Shown here: positions 45,402-56,413 of the stretch, one piece after another | Position numbering within the stretch: the first letter of the stretch is position 1 | How the letters are laid out: every line of letters begins with the position of its first letter | Source: Multifurca ochricompacta | Lineage: Eukaryota; Basidiomycota; Agaricomycetes; Russulales; Russulaceae | Assembly: GCA_022496185.1 (NCBI GenBank) | Contig: WTXG01000016.1 | Span: 248,001 to 312,000 of the forward strand | Length of the DNA stretch: 64,000 bases | Direction of reading: 5' to 3' | Notes under the pieces: model-generated | The model's input: only the letters and a program-made list of their open reading frames with translations | Database searches by the model: none | What the model was told of the DNA's origin: nothing | Position numbers and translations under genes: made by a program

Positions 45402-47817
45402 CTATATTCTAGTAATGGAAGACATGGGGGGGAATGGTTGGGTGAGCAAATCCTGGACAAGGCCAACGTCGATTGGAATCCCCGCCTTGGACAAGTACGC
45501 GTCGTTCCTGGATTTATCCCCCCCAAAAAAAAAACACAAGTGAGTCCGATACGGCGCACGTAGATAAGCCTCAGACGCTCAACGCGGACGACGGGCTCAC
45601 CAGAACTGTCATTGTCGTTGTAACCATACTATCAGCTCTGAGAACAATCGCCACCCAAAATCGAGGGTACAAACCTTAGAATAATGTCGGGTACCAGAGT
45701 CACATCTACATCAATCGGAAGGCCCACGCAAAAATTCGCGGCATTATTGGGCGTGAGGGTGATAAAGAAAGGTGGTGATGGAGACGGAGGGACGCACAGT
45801 ATGGTAACGACCTTCTCCCCGTTTCCCCAACCCATCTTGCGTACGAGTTTGACGCACGCGACCAGATTAACGGCGCTACTGGATCCAAGGAACAAGCCGT
45901 CGCGCTGAACCAAGAAGCGCGCCATACTCACCGCCTCGGCGTCCGTTATCCTATGTGTTCGATGTTACCCGTCGTCAGCTTTCATGTGTCACCTGACATA
46001 AAGGACGGCAAGCGGGAGAGCGCACCGGAAGGCATCGTCGATCACTGGGAGCGCGAGTTCGATATTCTTCGTGACACGGTTGATACCGATGCCCTCAACG
46101 ACAGTATCAACTTGATGGCGTCGTCGAGTACCCTCACTCTCCTTGTGATCATACATGACGCCGTGCTTTACCTGTACATGTGCAATTTTTCGATCATGAC
46201 CGCGTCAGCTACTAAAAAAGAACCGCCGCTCCATGTCTACCTTGTTGTACAGCCCACTGCCTTCTGGGTCCGCGAGTACCACAAGAACGTCCCCCGTCAT
46301 GGACTTTAGGAACTGGCCTGTACCCGCGATGGTACCACCAGTCCCTACGAGAATTTCAGGCGTCAGACAAGATAACACGGAAGAAATGGTATAACGATGC
46401 ACCAACCGGCGCCGGCGACGAAAGCATCGACTTCACCATTAGTCTGCCGCCAAATTTCAGGACCCGTGCCAGTAAAGTGGGCATCAAAATTGCTACGGTT
46501 CTAAAGAAGATGGGGTGGTTTCGTCTTAGTGCGTCCCTGATACAGGGCGATCGAGACTGACCTCGAATTGGTCCGCAAAATACCCGCGGGGTCGGGTGCG
46601 CGTTTCTTCGTCCTCGTCGAAAGATGCGTGCCCGTTCCCATTCTCGTTCCCACTCCCATTCCCGTTCATCCCTGCAACAGCAGTGACAGCGACTGAGGGC
46701 GCTGCCATTTTTGTGGCATATGAATGGGCACGACCGGTTCGGGGCAATGCCTCGGATTGCCCGGGTGTATTCATACCGGTGAAGTGAAGCGCGTACTCCC
46801 GAGCAAGGTTCTAAATCCAATTATGAAGGAGCTACTTACGTGTCAGGGAGCCATTGTATACTCACGACATACTACAATAAAAAAAAAGAGCGTCTGTAAA
46901 TGACAACAAGGTAGGAATTGAGTGGGCAGACTTGCCTGCTTCTTGTCTACAATGCTCGCAGGTCGAACTCTCTCGACATCAGCGCCGAAAGCTTCGAGTG
47001 CTTTCACTTTTTCGAGGGCGACATCATCGGGCATAATAATAGCTTCAAATGATATGGTTGGTCAAGGCGACAAATTTGGCTCATGAGGGTGCATTATTCT
47101 TACTCGTGTCATAACCTCTAGTATAACATCGGACCATTCGATTGGGGGATTAGGTACATACAGTGCGAGGAACCGGTAATTTCACGCACCGAGCCCGGGC
47201 AATCGTAGCTATTGAAATGCCCGTTGATCCAACTGTGCCTTCGAAAATTCGCGAACCGGTATACGGGTGTAGGAGTCCATCGCGTTCAGCATCTTCGATC
47301 ACTTTACATGCATAGTGTCAACGGGGTCAATGAGCAGCCGCAGGGGCTTGTGCAAGCGCCATGCTGAGCTTACTTCTGAGTGCGACGCGGTCCTTCACGC
47401 TACCCCCCGGGTTAAGGTACTACAAAAGCACCGGGTCTCAGGATGACATCGCCACACGCTTTTATATGATGACAACTAAGGCGCACCTCCGCCTTGCCAA
47501 GAATCTCGACACCCAGCGCATTGCTAAGTGAATTTATCCGGAGCAGCGGCGTATTTCCTTTGTGTGCAGACCCGTCTAGTTGACTCAGGAGCGCGAGTCC
47601 ACACCAACAGAGACGCACCAATCAACCCCGTCACTCCGTCCAGTATTTCGTCACTCCGTAACTCGATAGGACGTGAGCCAACGTTGGCTGTGTTAATGTC
47701 CTCTTTACGTTTCCTGTACGCAGAGATGACAGATGTAGATGCAATGGAGAGGGAGAAGCCTATGAGAACGCCGTAAAAGAGATGTCGCGCGGTGGACGGC
47801 GAGGGCAGCCACGACAT
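45402..47817 (-). CDS. Membrane-anchored cysteine synthase (PLP-dependent, fungal type 2)
   Basis: This makes cysteine from O-acetylserine and sulphide, or acts as a related beta-replacement enzyme. The N-terminal hydrophobic helix (residues about 11-32) suggests attachment to the outer mitochondrial or ER membrane, as in fungal cysteine synthase 2. Core motifs are GNTPLLRI, NPGGSVKDR (PLP Lys), GTVGSTGIS, VAGAGTGGTIAGTG (phosphate loop), LADPEGSGLYNK and FLGSSSAVN. Fifteen exons sum to 1443 nt (480 codons plus stop) in one frame: 47619-47817, 47487-47557, 47374-47419, 47190-47301, 47104-47117, 46936-47042, 46866-46871, 46562-46810, 46407-46500, 46241-46344, 46026-46171, 45798-45950, 45675-45705, 45601-45605 and 45402-45507. 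Exons 5, 7 and 14 are 14, 6 and 5 nt. The intron after exon 6 has a GC donor. Exon 8 carries an Asn/Gly-rich insertion of about 55 residues before YFADQFE. Confidence 0.9.
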
Positions 47818-48228
47818 GGTTCGAACGTGACGGTTTATAGATATAGAGTGCAGCGACCGTGCGCTGGGATATAACAATTGAGGCTGGCTCCTTTCCCAGG
47901 AAGCCCCCTTTGTGAAGTGAAAAGAAGAGAATGACCGTCAGCGCCAAAAGTCGCGTGTCAAGAGCGTGTTATCTGCACGTGCCAGTGACCCTCAGCTTAC
48001 CATTCACTTTCATACTTACTTTACCTGACCTGCCACTCCTCAGCCCTTTTCTTTTTGCTGAGCTGAGAAAATGGAGAAGTGCTGGTCAGAATTTAAAGTA
48101 TTATGTTCTAGATGATTTGAGTTAATTACAGCACAGCAGCTAAAGCTACAGCTGCTATACAAGTCACGTGTCTACTTGTTGTCTTACTTACGATGAATGA
48201 ATCAGTGTTCCTTGGCCTGGCCATAGTC
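47818..48228. promoter_or_regulatory. Divergent promoter with two CACGTG E-boxes
   Basis: About 410 bp between the start codons of cysteine synthase and the CoA-binding protein. CACGTG occurs at 47976-47981 and 48165-48170; the second is TCACGTG. In yeast, TCACGTG is the Cbf1 site used with Met4 at sulphur-assimilation genes, which would fit a cysteine synthase promoter. Regulation here is inference. Confidence 0.45.
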
Positions 48229-48843
48229 ATGACTCGCACTGTTACAGAAATACAGAAATACTTTCTTTCTTCGCCTCACTTCGCCGTCGTTGGCGCATCA
48301 AAAGATCAATCTAAGTATGGCACCAAAGTGCGTGCCACAGTCTACAGTTCTGATCGCTCACTCACTTTGCACATCGCAGATTTTGCAGTGGTACTTGGCG
48401 CGCAAGTTGCCTGTTACTCCTGTGCATCCCGTTCGTTTCGTTTCGTTTCGTTTCTTTTCGCCATTATATCACGTAAAAATCGGCACTTACTACTGATTTA
48501 AAATCCCTTATTGTAGAAGGAGAGCGAGCTAGAGGGGTACCCACCGTTCCTAACCTCACAGATCTCACGGCACCTGCTGAAACATCCGTGAGCATAATCA
48601 CGAACGCCAAGGTCGGTCCCATCCTCTCTACTTCTCCCTCTCTTGCGATTGCGGGGACAGGTGACGCTCGGCTTGCTCAAGCAAGCAAAGGAGCTGAACA
48701 TCCCCGCACTATGGCTGCAGCCTGGAGCAGAGGATGAGGCTGTCAAGAACTATATCCGCGCGAATGGACTCGAAGATAAGGTGCTCTTCGGCGGACCATG
48801 TATACTCGTTGAGGGAGATGGTGTTCGGAAGAGCCTGCTCTAA
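48229..48843 (+). CDS. CoA-binding-fold protein (CoA_binding_2 / YccU-like)
   Basis: This is a small Rossmann-fold protein; the family binds CoA or a related nucleotide but its cellular role is not established. It starts MTRTVTEIQKYFL, followed by FAVVGASKDQSKYGTK (nucleotide-binding loop). After intron 1 (GT at the end of GTK to about 48379) comes ILQWYLARKLPVTPVHP. After intron 2, which carries TTTCG repeats, comes the VPTVPNLTDL...TSVSIITNAK segment. A last exon then reads VTLGLLKQAKELNIPALWLQPGAEDEAV...FGGPCILVEGD. One G appears to be missing in the GGGG run near 48536, since the second half of that exon is out of frame with ELEG. An upstream in-frame ATG (48193) exists. ATG 48229 was preferred because family members start close to this point. 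Confidence 0.85.
48436..48450. repeat. (TTTCG)3 repeat in an intron
   Basis: Three perfect TTTCG units within the second intron of the CoA-binding protein gene. Confidence 0.8.
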
Positions 48844-50562
48844 AGGGTGTATTTTTAACGCTCATAAAAGTCAAAAGATCAATTCTGCACTTGTACTGTA
48901 TTTTTTGCATGGGCAATGAACCGTTTCTGCATTCGACATGGGTACTATACTACTCAGTAGTGCTACCACAGCACCGGTTGGGCACTGTTGAAGATACTTG
49001 TGACGCAGCTGGTCGGATCAATTGCGCAAGCCATTTCACTGGTCCATTGAAATGCGCTCGACCATTGGTGCTTTCAATTTTTTTTTAAATAAATCCGATT
49101 TCTATTCCACGTGCTACACAAGCAAGTGCGGTCGTAAACGAACCACATGATTAAGCAATTCAGGGTGCTTTTTCTTTGGGGGCGCCTAAACTCACGCCAG
49201 AGGGGCAAGCAAGGAAGTGCAGACCATGACGGCTCACACACATATTATTGCGTTGGCGTTCACGGTACCAGAGCTATCAGAGCCCAGACTAGAGCTGAGA
49301 CCAGAAGCCTCCCGAATGTCATCGAGCTGTCGACGCATAAAAGAAAATAGACGGGGCCAAATCTTTTAATGTCACTATAAACGACTGGCACGATCAATCA
49401 CTGAGTTAAGATCTCGTAAACTTGTGGCGCTAGTCCAGCACACGATACGATCTTTAGGCCCTTGACCATGCGCGTTACAATGAGGGTGGCAGGAGTAATT
49501 ATAACTCGAGCGCCTTCCCCATATCCCGGGCAGTCAGAACAACACCGACGGCCGAGGGGTTGGTCCAGAATAAATGTGGCCCCCCTCCCCTTGGTCAGAC
49601 TCCAGGGAGCTGGTCAAGACTTCTGCCCTTGTCATCGAATTACTCGGTGACCTTGAGTTGGGCCAAGTCTCGATCAGGCAAAAAAAAAAAACGTCTGGCA
49701 CCGTTGGGCGATTGGGCATTCCTACGCGAAGGGACGATTCTGGCTGGCTAATAAAGCAGTGGATTTTGGTAAGGCATGAAAGTCGGTACAGTACGCTCCC
49801 GCCCGTCTGAGATGTCGAGCTGAGTGAGGACTACGATGGACTTTCTTTTTTTTTTTTTTTGCGTCGGCAGTTGGCCTAATCGTTGAAAGATTAAGTGAAG
49901 CATAGTCTGTACAAGACGGAAATCGAGATGTTGGTGATTCATGATGGCCCTGTCCAGTAACCAACCTGCGGAGTCAGCTCAGCCATTCCAGGGAAGATCA
50001 TAGTCGTAGATAAAGGGATAGACAGTTGCATTCAACAGGCGCAATGGTTTTGGAGCTGCCAATAAAGTCATGGTTCGATTCATTCTCATAGACAAGATAT
50101 TTGGCGGATGATGAGGCAGGAAGAAGTATAACGGTCTTTAACGCGAGGTAATCCAGTCATCGAGACACTATCGCAGAGGCCCAGTCGGGGTTCCCTCGTC
50201 GTGGCTTATGCGCTCCCTTCGCTCCCCCTTGGCTCTAGATCTATTTGGTGAAAGACTCCGAGAAGAGTATTGTGAGGCAGTTCAGCTGTAACTTAACTTG
50301 AAATTCACGCTTACGCTTTAAGATTTTAATTTCATATTTAAAAGGAATTTTAATGAACACGGGGATTCGGATTCGAAAGAAATGTCCCCCAGATCCAGTG
50401 TCGTCCAAGTTCAGTCGGAGTCGATGTCATTGATCTAAGCTCATTCATTGATCTAAGCTTTCTTGTACTATTACTACCAATTACCAATATTCTCGAGCAC
50501 GTGATGCGGTCATGCTACCTTCAAGCCTAAGCCGTCTGGATCCCTGAGCCTGAGTGCCACTT
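48844..50562 (-). other. Unresolved region with minus-strand coding potential
   Basis: No gene can be modelled, but several minus-strand stretches look more protein-like than the surrounding spacer. About 50030-50160 reads KTVILLPASSSAKYLVYENES or, in another frame, KPLRLLNATVYPFIYDYDLPW. About 49748-49942 reads MNHQHLDFRLVQTMLHLIFQ and later SIVVLTQLDISDGRERTVPTF. About 49410-49510 reads VIITPATLIVTRMVKGLKIV. They lie in different frames and are separated by poly-A-containing segments that could be introns. I recognise no family. It could be a multi-exon gene with frame breaks like its neighbours, a decayed gene, or chance. Confidence 0.3.
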
Positions 50563-51877
50563 ATGTTGTACCGTACCATATTCGTCCTTGTTGCCTCGGT
50601 TAAGGAGTTGGAGCTATCGCCAGGCCTGCGCAACATGTCATAGAACTTTCGAAGCCTCGCCCTCTCGTCATTTGGCACGGGCTCGGTGAGTTTTCCTTTC
50701 ATAAATGAAAAATCAACGCGGTCTGTATTAAGCCTTGCCGCGCTAGGTGACTCGTATGCATCATCAGGCATACTCCAATTTCAGTCACTCATAGATAAGA
50801 TACATCCCGGAATATTCATACATTCCGTGTTCATCGACCCAGACCAGAAGGAGGACCAACGTGCTGGTTTCGTGCGTTTCTTGACCTTTCATCTATCGCC
50901 CCTCGCTCTAAAAAAAAAAAGCACGAATAGTATGGTAATGTTGACGATCAAGTGGAACTAGTCGCGCAACAATTGAAAGACGTTCGCGAGCTATCGAGGG
51001 GATTCGACGCCATCGGATTCTCCCAAGGTCCGTAAGGAGATTCCGATTCCAGGCGCCCCCCAGGTGGGGGCGCCTTGTTACCAACAAGACCCAGCTGACG
51101 CATTCAGGACGTCACCAGGCGGGCAGTTCCTCCGTGCATATGTCGAGCGATACAATGACCCTCCCATTCACAATCTCATAACGTTTGGCTCACAACATAT
51201 GGGCGTCTCTGACATTCCACCATGTAAACCTTACGACCTTCTCTGCCAGCTCGCGAAAAAGGCTGCGCGTGCCGGCGTGTATAGTGAATGGGCCCAGCAA
51301 AACCTCGTTCAGGTGTGTAACACTTACCCTCTTGGCGGGGGGGGGGGGACATTCCCATACATATGCCAGCCAGTGCGAATTAGACAACGATTCTGAATTC
51401 TTTTACCCTTTTTGTATTACAATAGGCTCAGTATTATCGCGACCCAGCGCAACTACCAAAGTACCTCGAGTCGAATCATTTCCTAACGTCCATAAACAAC
51501 GAAGTGCAACCTGCGTTGCGCAACAGGACGTACGCCGAACGACTCGCAAACCTCGATAACCTCATCCTCGTCCTCTTCGCTCAAGACCGCACTGTCGTGC
51601 CCAAGGAGAGCTCCTGGTTCGGATCTTACGCTCCCCCAGAGGATAGCAAGAAGAAGAAGAAGAATGGCGAGGGAATCGGCGGTGGTGGTCCCGACCATGC
51701 CGATGAGGAGACGACCATGCCGATGCGTAAGCAGCCTCTGTACATTGAAGACTGGATCGGGTTGCGCACACTCGACGAGCGTGGAAGTGTCGTGCTCGCC
51801 TCATGTGAAGGCGAGCATATGCATCTCTCGACGGAGTGCTGGCAACCTTTTGTTAAGAAGTATGTTGGTTCGCGTTC

Positions 51878-51881
<4 letters not shown>
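50563..51881 (+). CDS. PPT1: Palmitoyl-protein thioesterase 1
   Basis: This is a lysosomal/vacuolar hydrolase that removes palmitate from S-acylated cysteines. The N-terminus MLYRTIFVLVAS is a signal peptide. KPRPLVIWHGLG ends the first part at a GTGAGT donor (about 50695), and GDSYASSGILQF resumes after the CTAG acceptor near 50748. The next exon gives YGNVDDQVELVAQQL. GFSQGGQFLRAY contains the nucleophile Ser and is split by an intron. ITFGSQHMGVSDIPPC follows. The catalytic Asp lies in LFAQDRTVVPKESSWFG and the His in CEGEHMHL. A Lys/Gly-rich insertion (KKKKKNGEGIGGGG) precedes the last segment. One missing base near 50595 is needed to join the signal peptide to the mature start. The stop is the first unit of a TAG trinucleotide array. 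Confidence 0.9.

Positions 51882-51926
<45 letters not shown>
51879..51926. repeat. (TAG)16 microsatellite including the PPT1 stop codon
   Basis: Sixteen perfect TAG units. The first is the in-frame stop of the thioesterase; the next fifteen are in the same frame, so the transcript ends in a row of sixteen stop triplets. Confidence 0.92.
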
Positions 51927-51928
<2 letters not shown>

Positions 51929-52840
51929 TGAAGTTCAGTTGGCTGGTTCAGAATAATGTGCTTGTTGTTCGTGATAGTCAGATCATATCGCATCGTCCTT
52001 TATTCGGGATTAATGATATATGAACAGTCATTTCAAAAGTCTAATAGTTTGTTTGCATACTAAAGGTAAAAAGGGTTGATTTCGAGAAAGTAGTGATCCA
52101 CATGGATGCGGTATGCGGTCACTCTTGATTAACTTGATTAATAAATAAATAAATACACATTTCTTTCTAAGTTTAAGGAACCTAGGAACCCGGTGGACCG
52201 ACCTAAGAAGTTAAGTTATTTATTCACAAGTTGTTGTGACCCTTCCCCATTAATATATATGCAACCAACTTAAAACAATCATCATTCGATTTTTGGTTCG
52301 GACCTCAGCACCGGAAAAAACGCAAAAATCGAGAGACAACATGGACAGTAATACATTCACCAACCAACAAGAAAGTTTTTTTGTCCGATAATATTCGTAA
52401 CGTATAATACTAACGAACGAACGATAGAATAAAATTCGGGGGCCAAAATTAGCTTGCAAGAAGAACTCAGCGAGCTTCATCACCCCTTTCCCCCCCTACC
52501 TTTTTTAAAGCAAGTAGAATAGGCCACGGCCTCCAGGGACCAGATAGAATAGATAAATAGATAGATGGATAGATAAAATGGGGGTGAAGGGATAAATGGA
52601 ATGAATGGATAAAGTGGAGAGGATGGATGGGATAGCAAAAGTCACAAACAAAATTACGATTTTCCATGCAATAGCTCCAATACAAAAACAAGCAAAAGTA
52701 GTTAAGGACAGAAAGAAAGGGAGGGATATGTAGGAATGGTGTCTCGGTCCGTCCGTCGGTCCGTCGATGTCGGTGGTGAGAGCGTGATAAGTTCGCCGTT
52801 AGACATAACTGTATATATACTAATGTATAACCTCGAAAGC
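51927..52840. other. Convergent intergenic region, no gene seen
   Basis: This lies between the 3' ends of the thioesterase and the aspartic protease. It is AT-rich and includes AAAT repeats (52140-52155) and an imperfect GATA-rich tract (about 52535-52580). The minus-strand frame 52467-52994 runs through it but shows no family motif and only overlaps the end of the protease gene. Confidence 0.55.
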
Positions 52841-55018
52841 TCAAGCCGTGAGCATGAATACCGTTGTAAGTAGCGCAAGCGCGCTTGCAGCACTGATGCC
52901 GGCAGCGCCGAGTGGCACCGTTGGGTAGGCGGAGGCTGTCAACGTCACCAAAACCATTGTCAGCGCATGCAGTTTTTTTTTCTTTTTTTGCCAAGGATTA
53001 AAAAAGAAAATATACGCACATGATCCGGTGCCACCGGCTGAAGGGATAGGCAGGCTGGTGCCCGTCACCTTTGCGGAGGCAGTAACTGGACCTGGGGTGC
53101 CTGTAGTATACAATAAAAAAAAAAAGAATGTCAGCAAGCGAGCCAAACACGCGCCTGCACGAAACCCGAAAGAAATGGTAGAAATACTACGAACCTGAGG
53201 AACCACCAGCTGCATCTGAGAGCTGGGCAAAGCCGACTGCCGGCGGGTTGGCACGGAAGACACTGTACACGTTTTTCTGCATCGCAAAAAAAAAAAAAGG
53301 GGGAACCTTTCAGCAACCAGTGAGGCCAAGTTCTGAGAAGCAACGCACAAGGAACGTGTCGCCGACGATCCAAGATGGATTTCCATCTGACGGTTGGATG
53401 GGCGTGCCCTGCGTGATGTCGAAAATCGCACCGAGACACAGGCTGCTACTGACGGTGCCAAGATTGAGGTCAGCAAGGCTAATCGGCCATGAGGGCCCTC
53501 CAAATGAGATCGAGATGGTCAATTGAGTGTTACATGCTACATAATGAAAGAAGACATCAGCCCAAGGCTTGGTACTCTTGGCGCGCGCGAGCGCCACCGC
53601 CAAGAAAGAATGGAAATGAGAGAGGGAGGGATACGCACGGAAGGCGAAAAAACCAGCCATGTTACCGCTGAGCGCTACCGTTCCAGGAATAGCAGACCAA
53701 ATAGCATTCACGGCGGTGGTAGGCCCACCAATAAGTGTTGTACCGGTATCGATGGCCGCCAGATTAGAGGCGCCAATATTCACACTGTTGCCGTTCACAA
53801 TGACACCTGCCAATCGCATTCAAAGTCATCACGAGGCTGTATTGATTTAAAGGGCTGTGCACGACGCACTGGAGACTGTCTGCAACCAGAACGAGCCGCC
53901 AACCACGTTAGGCGTGAAGCTCTGGAAGTCAATGTTGCCTTGATAGAGACTGGAGTTTGTTCCACCGAAAGTAAGCACCCCTCCAGGTTCTTCAGTCTGG
54001 GCCGATGGGACATTCACGAATCGGGTGATGAAAAAAGAGAATTCGGGATTTGTGAGAAATTGTTACTGATAATAGTTTCCCAGAAGGGTGTCGCGCCAGA
54101 GGAGGCAATGCCCTTAAATGCGAGGCCCATGATACCAGCAAGCTCGCCATCAATTAAGCCGCTGGTTACATTGCTAACAGCAACTGATAATCAAGTTAGC
54201 ATCGCCAACAAGGAGAAGTCGGTATTGGGAGTATAAGGATTCTGATACAGTAGAGAAAGATGAAATCATCTCGGCTCGAACGCGCCTTGGCACTTGCAAC
54301 GCGCTTGTCAAGAGGAAGCGCCCAATCCGCGCCAGAAATCAAATGAAGAGGGGGAGGGAAAGAACTGGAAAGAACGAACCAAAAATCTGTTGGTCTACCG
54401 TGAAAGGACCCATGGTAACTATGTCTCGAGAAATGGTGCCAGCGGCAGAACCGGATCCGTATCTCATGACAACGCGATCGCTTCCAGTCTGGAAGGTGGA
54501 GGATTTTGACGGATCTAGCTCTGGGGTGCCTATGGGACAGCTAGAGCAGGCTGTGGTAGCAAACCACAAGTCGGATGAACCTGTGTCGAGGACAAGGTTG
54601 AAGGCTTGGGGCCTGGACATGGGCATTTAGCGAGACAGCAGAGACCAAAAAAAAAAAAAAAAAATTCAGATTTCACTCACGGGGTGCCAACGCTGACTTG
54701 GGCAAAGTAGCTCGTATCCGAACCCTTGTTTTGTTTGTATGCATGATGAGACGTGGCAAAATGCTAATTGGAAGAGTGACGCACCTGGTTGGTTATACCG
54801 ACATCTGTCGTCTGCGCCCTCCGCGATAGTGGACTGAAATTGTACTTGTCCTTTAATCCTGCAGACACAGAAGCGTAGTGCACCAAGTCTGCTTCCTGGC
54901 CACGTGCTACATGACGGCGGCGGAGGACTGGTATATGAAGGGGTTCACGTCGTGGCGGTGCTGCCGCGATCGACAGTGAAGTAAAAAGAGCAAGGGAGAT
55001 GATTATCGAGGGTAACAT
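52841..55018 (-). CDS. Pepsin-like aspartic protease with GPI-type C-terminus
   Basis: This is a secreted endopeptidase of family A1. The signal peptide is MLPSIIISLALFTSLSIAAA, followed by a propeptide with HVARGQEADLVHYASVSAGL. Catalytic site 1 is LVLDTGSSDLWF (about 54570-54605), and site 2 is AIDTGTTLIGGP (about 53725-53765). GELAGIMGLAFKGIASSGATPFW is the typical flap-following block, and WIVGDTFL the C-terminal one. The tail is Ser/Gly/Pro-rich and ends in a hydrophobic stretch (AAGISAASALALLTTVFMLTA) typical of GPI anchoring, so wall or membrane attachment is likely (inference). Several introns of about 50-130 nt interrupt it. Some contain long A/T runs (52974-52989, 53117-53124, 53286-53299, 54646-54663). 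One single-base break lies near 54060, between SNN and LTNPEFSFFITRF. Both active-site aspartates are present. Confidence 0.88.
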
Positions 55019-55482
55019 ATGGTGGAAAAGAGCAGGAGGAAGAGGAAAGGGGGAGGGAGGGGGAACTGATCAGGGGAGGGGGAGCCGAGTCTTTCTTCTT
55101 TATGAGGGACAACAGGCAACAGGTGTTGGGGCCGCCAAGTGAGGGCCGAGCTAACCTTAACCCGAAATGTGGTACCGGGGAGGGGAGAATGGGAATTGTG
55201 GTGGTTTGAGGAGTGGAAGAGGAGTTGGAATTGGAAGAGGAAAAGGAGAAAGCACAGCTTTCTCGCACGAGGGTGGGATTGGATTTATTGGGGAGAAGAG
55301 GAAAAGAGGAGGAGAGGAGGAGAGGAGAGGATGAGAGGGGGGTATCGGATCAGATGATGTATGCTATATGATACTTTGTGCTGCGCATCGCATCGCATCA
55401 CGATCCATCACATTCGTTGTCATTGTCATTGTCATTGTCAATTACCATTGTCTTCATAATAACGGAGGAGGGTACGGTAATT
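55019..55482. other. Purine-rich spacer upstream of the protease
   Basis: About 460 bp. It is strongly GGA/GAGG-rich on the plus strand (about 55026-55350), that is CT-rich on the protease sense strand as often seen in fungal promoters. A TGTCAT repeat follows (about 55415-55440). No gene is seen. Confidence 0.5.
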
Positions 55483-56413
55483 TCAACTACACCAATCAAG
55501 ACCTAAAGCGCCTTCTTGTTGTTCACCTCTCACCGCCCTTTCTATCGCCTCAGTTAATTCCCGCATCGCCCGTCTCTCATCGTCTCCAATTCTCATTCCT
55601 CTAAATTCGGTAATCAATTCAGCACCAGCACCACGCTCGGCATCGGAACCGGAACCGGAACTCTTCAAGTCCGATCGCGAAACTCCGAGACTAGCCTCTA
55701 TGGCTTCCTCTCGAGCACCTCCTCGTAACTTGTCAATTGACCTTAACATATCTTTTAGAATCGGATGTGTCGTCAAAGCTGCACGAACTGCAGGCGAAGT
55801 CGCTAAATGATTATATTAGCCTTTTTTTTTTTTTAAAAAAAAGAAAGGTATTTTTGGATGCCAACCAATGGTTTCATATTGTGCCATCTGCAGCGGCTTG
55901 GGATCGTCACGCTTCAACGGATCTGGGTACGCGCTCTCTTCTGGCACATATGGCCATTTGAGTGAGGTTAACGGGCGGAGCGGAACCTCCTCCTTTACAA
56001 TCTCATTCCCATTCTTCCCATCATCTACGCGTATTAAGCCAAAAACTCTCAAGACCGACCCTACATAAGGAGGCACACGTACCTTCCTGTACATCAGATC
56101 GGGAGTGATATTCTCTTGGTTCCGGTGGTGCACTGACCGATTCCCCCTTTTTCAGGCTTGGCAAGCTACACGACGTCTCTTGGAAGTTCTCATGAGTCTG
56201 AGTCATCGCTCCTCTTTTCGCAGCGCCGGTGGAACTGACCTTTGTGCTGTTTATAGCATGGAACGGAGCAACTAGGGAAAATGATTAACGTGTAGTATAC
56301 GATATCGGGGGGGATAACAGAATGTCTTACTACTCCAAGAAGCAGCTAGCACAAATGTACCTTGATTCCTTCTCGCTACAAATTTGACATTTGACCCGTA
56401 GTTTGGGTGGCAT
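55483..56413 (-). CDS. HIT-type zinc-finger protein (Hit1/ZNHIT3-like)
   Basis: Family members act in box C/D snoRNP assembly or chromatin complexes. Exon 1 (56334-56413) begins MPPKLRVKCQICSEKESRYICASC. The next exon (from 56271) gives CSVPCYKQHK, completing the zf-HIT cysteine/histidine pattern. Downstream exons carry SLPSLKKGESVSAPPEPRE, then LTSLKWPYVPEESAYPDPLKRDDPKPLQMAQYETI. After an intron with poly-A/T tracts come ATSPAVRAALTTHPILKDMLRSIDKLRGGAREEA and a C-terminal end LGLDWCS. The WPYVPEESAYPDPL block is one I recognise from basidiomycete HIT-finger proteins. The join around 56180-56215 is unresolved: either a short intron or a one-base break after KQHKGQFHRRC. Expected length is about 220-240 residues. 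Confidence 0.75.

Noticed and set aside
45008..45559. Minus-strand 183-codon frame
   Set aside because: It runs through low-complexity A/T and CA-rich spacer and the last exon and intron of cysteine synthase in the wrong frame.
50060..50095. B-box-like GGTTCGATTC suggesting a tRNA
   Set aside because: No matching A box, anticodon arm or acceptor-stem complement is found at the right spacing.
50481..50771. Minus-strand 96-codon frame that looks protein-like
   Set aside because: It lies antisense to the signal peptide, VIWHGLG and GDSYASSG exons of the thioesterase, whose splice sites and family match are clear. It is therefore a shadow frame.
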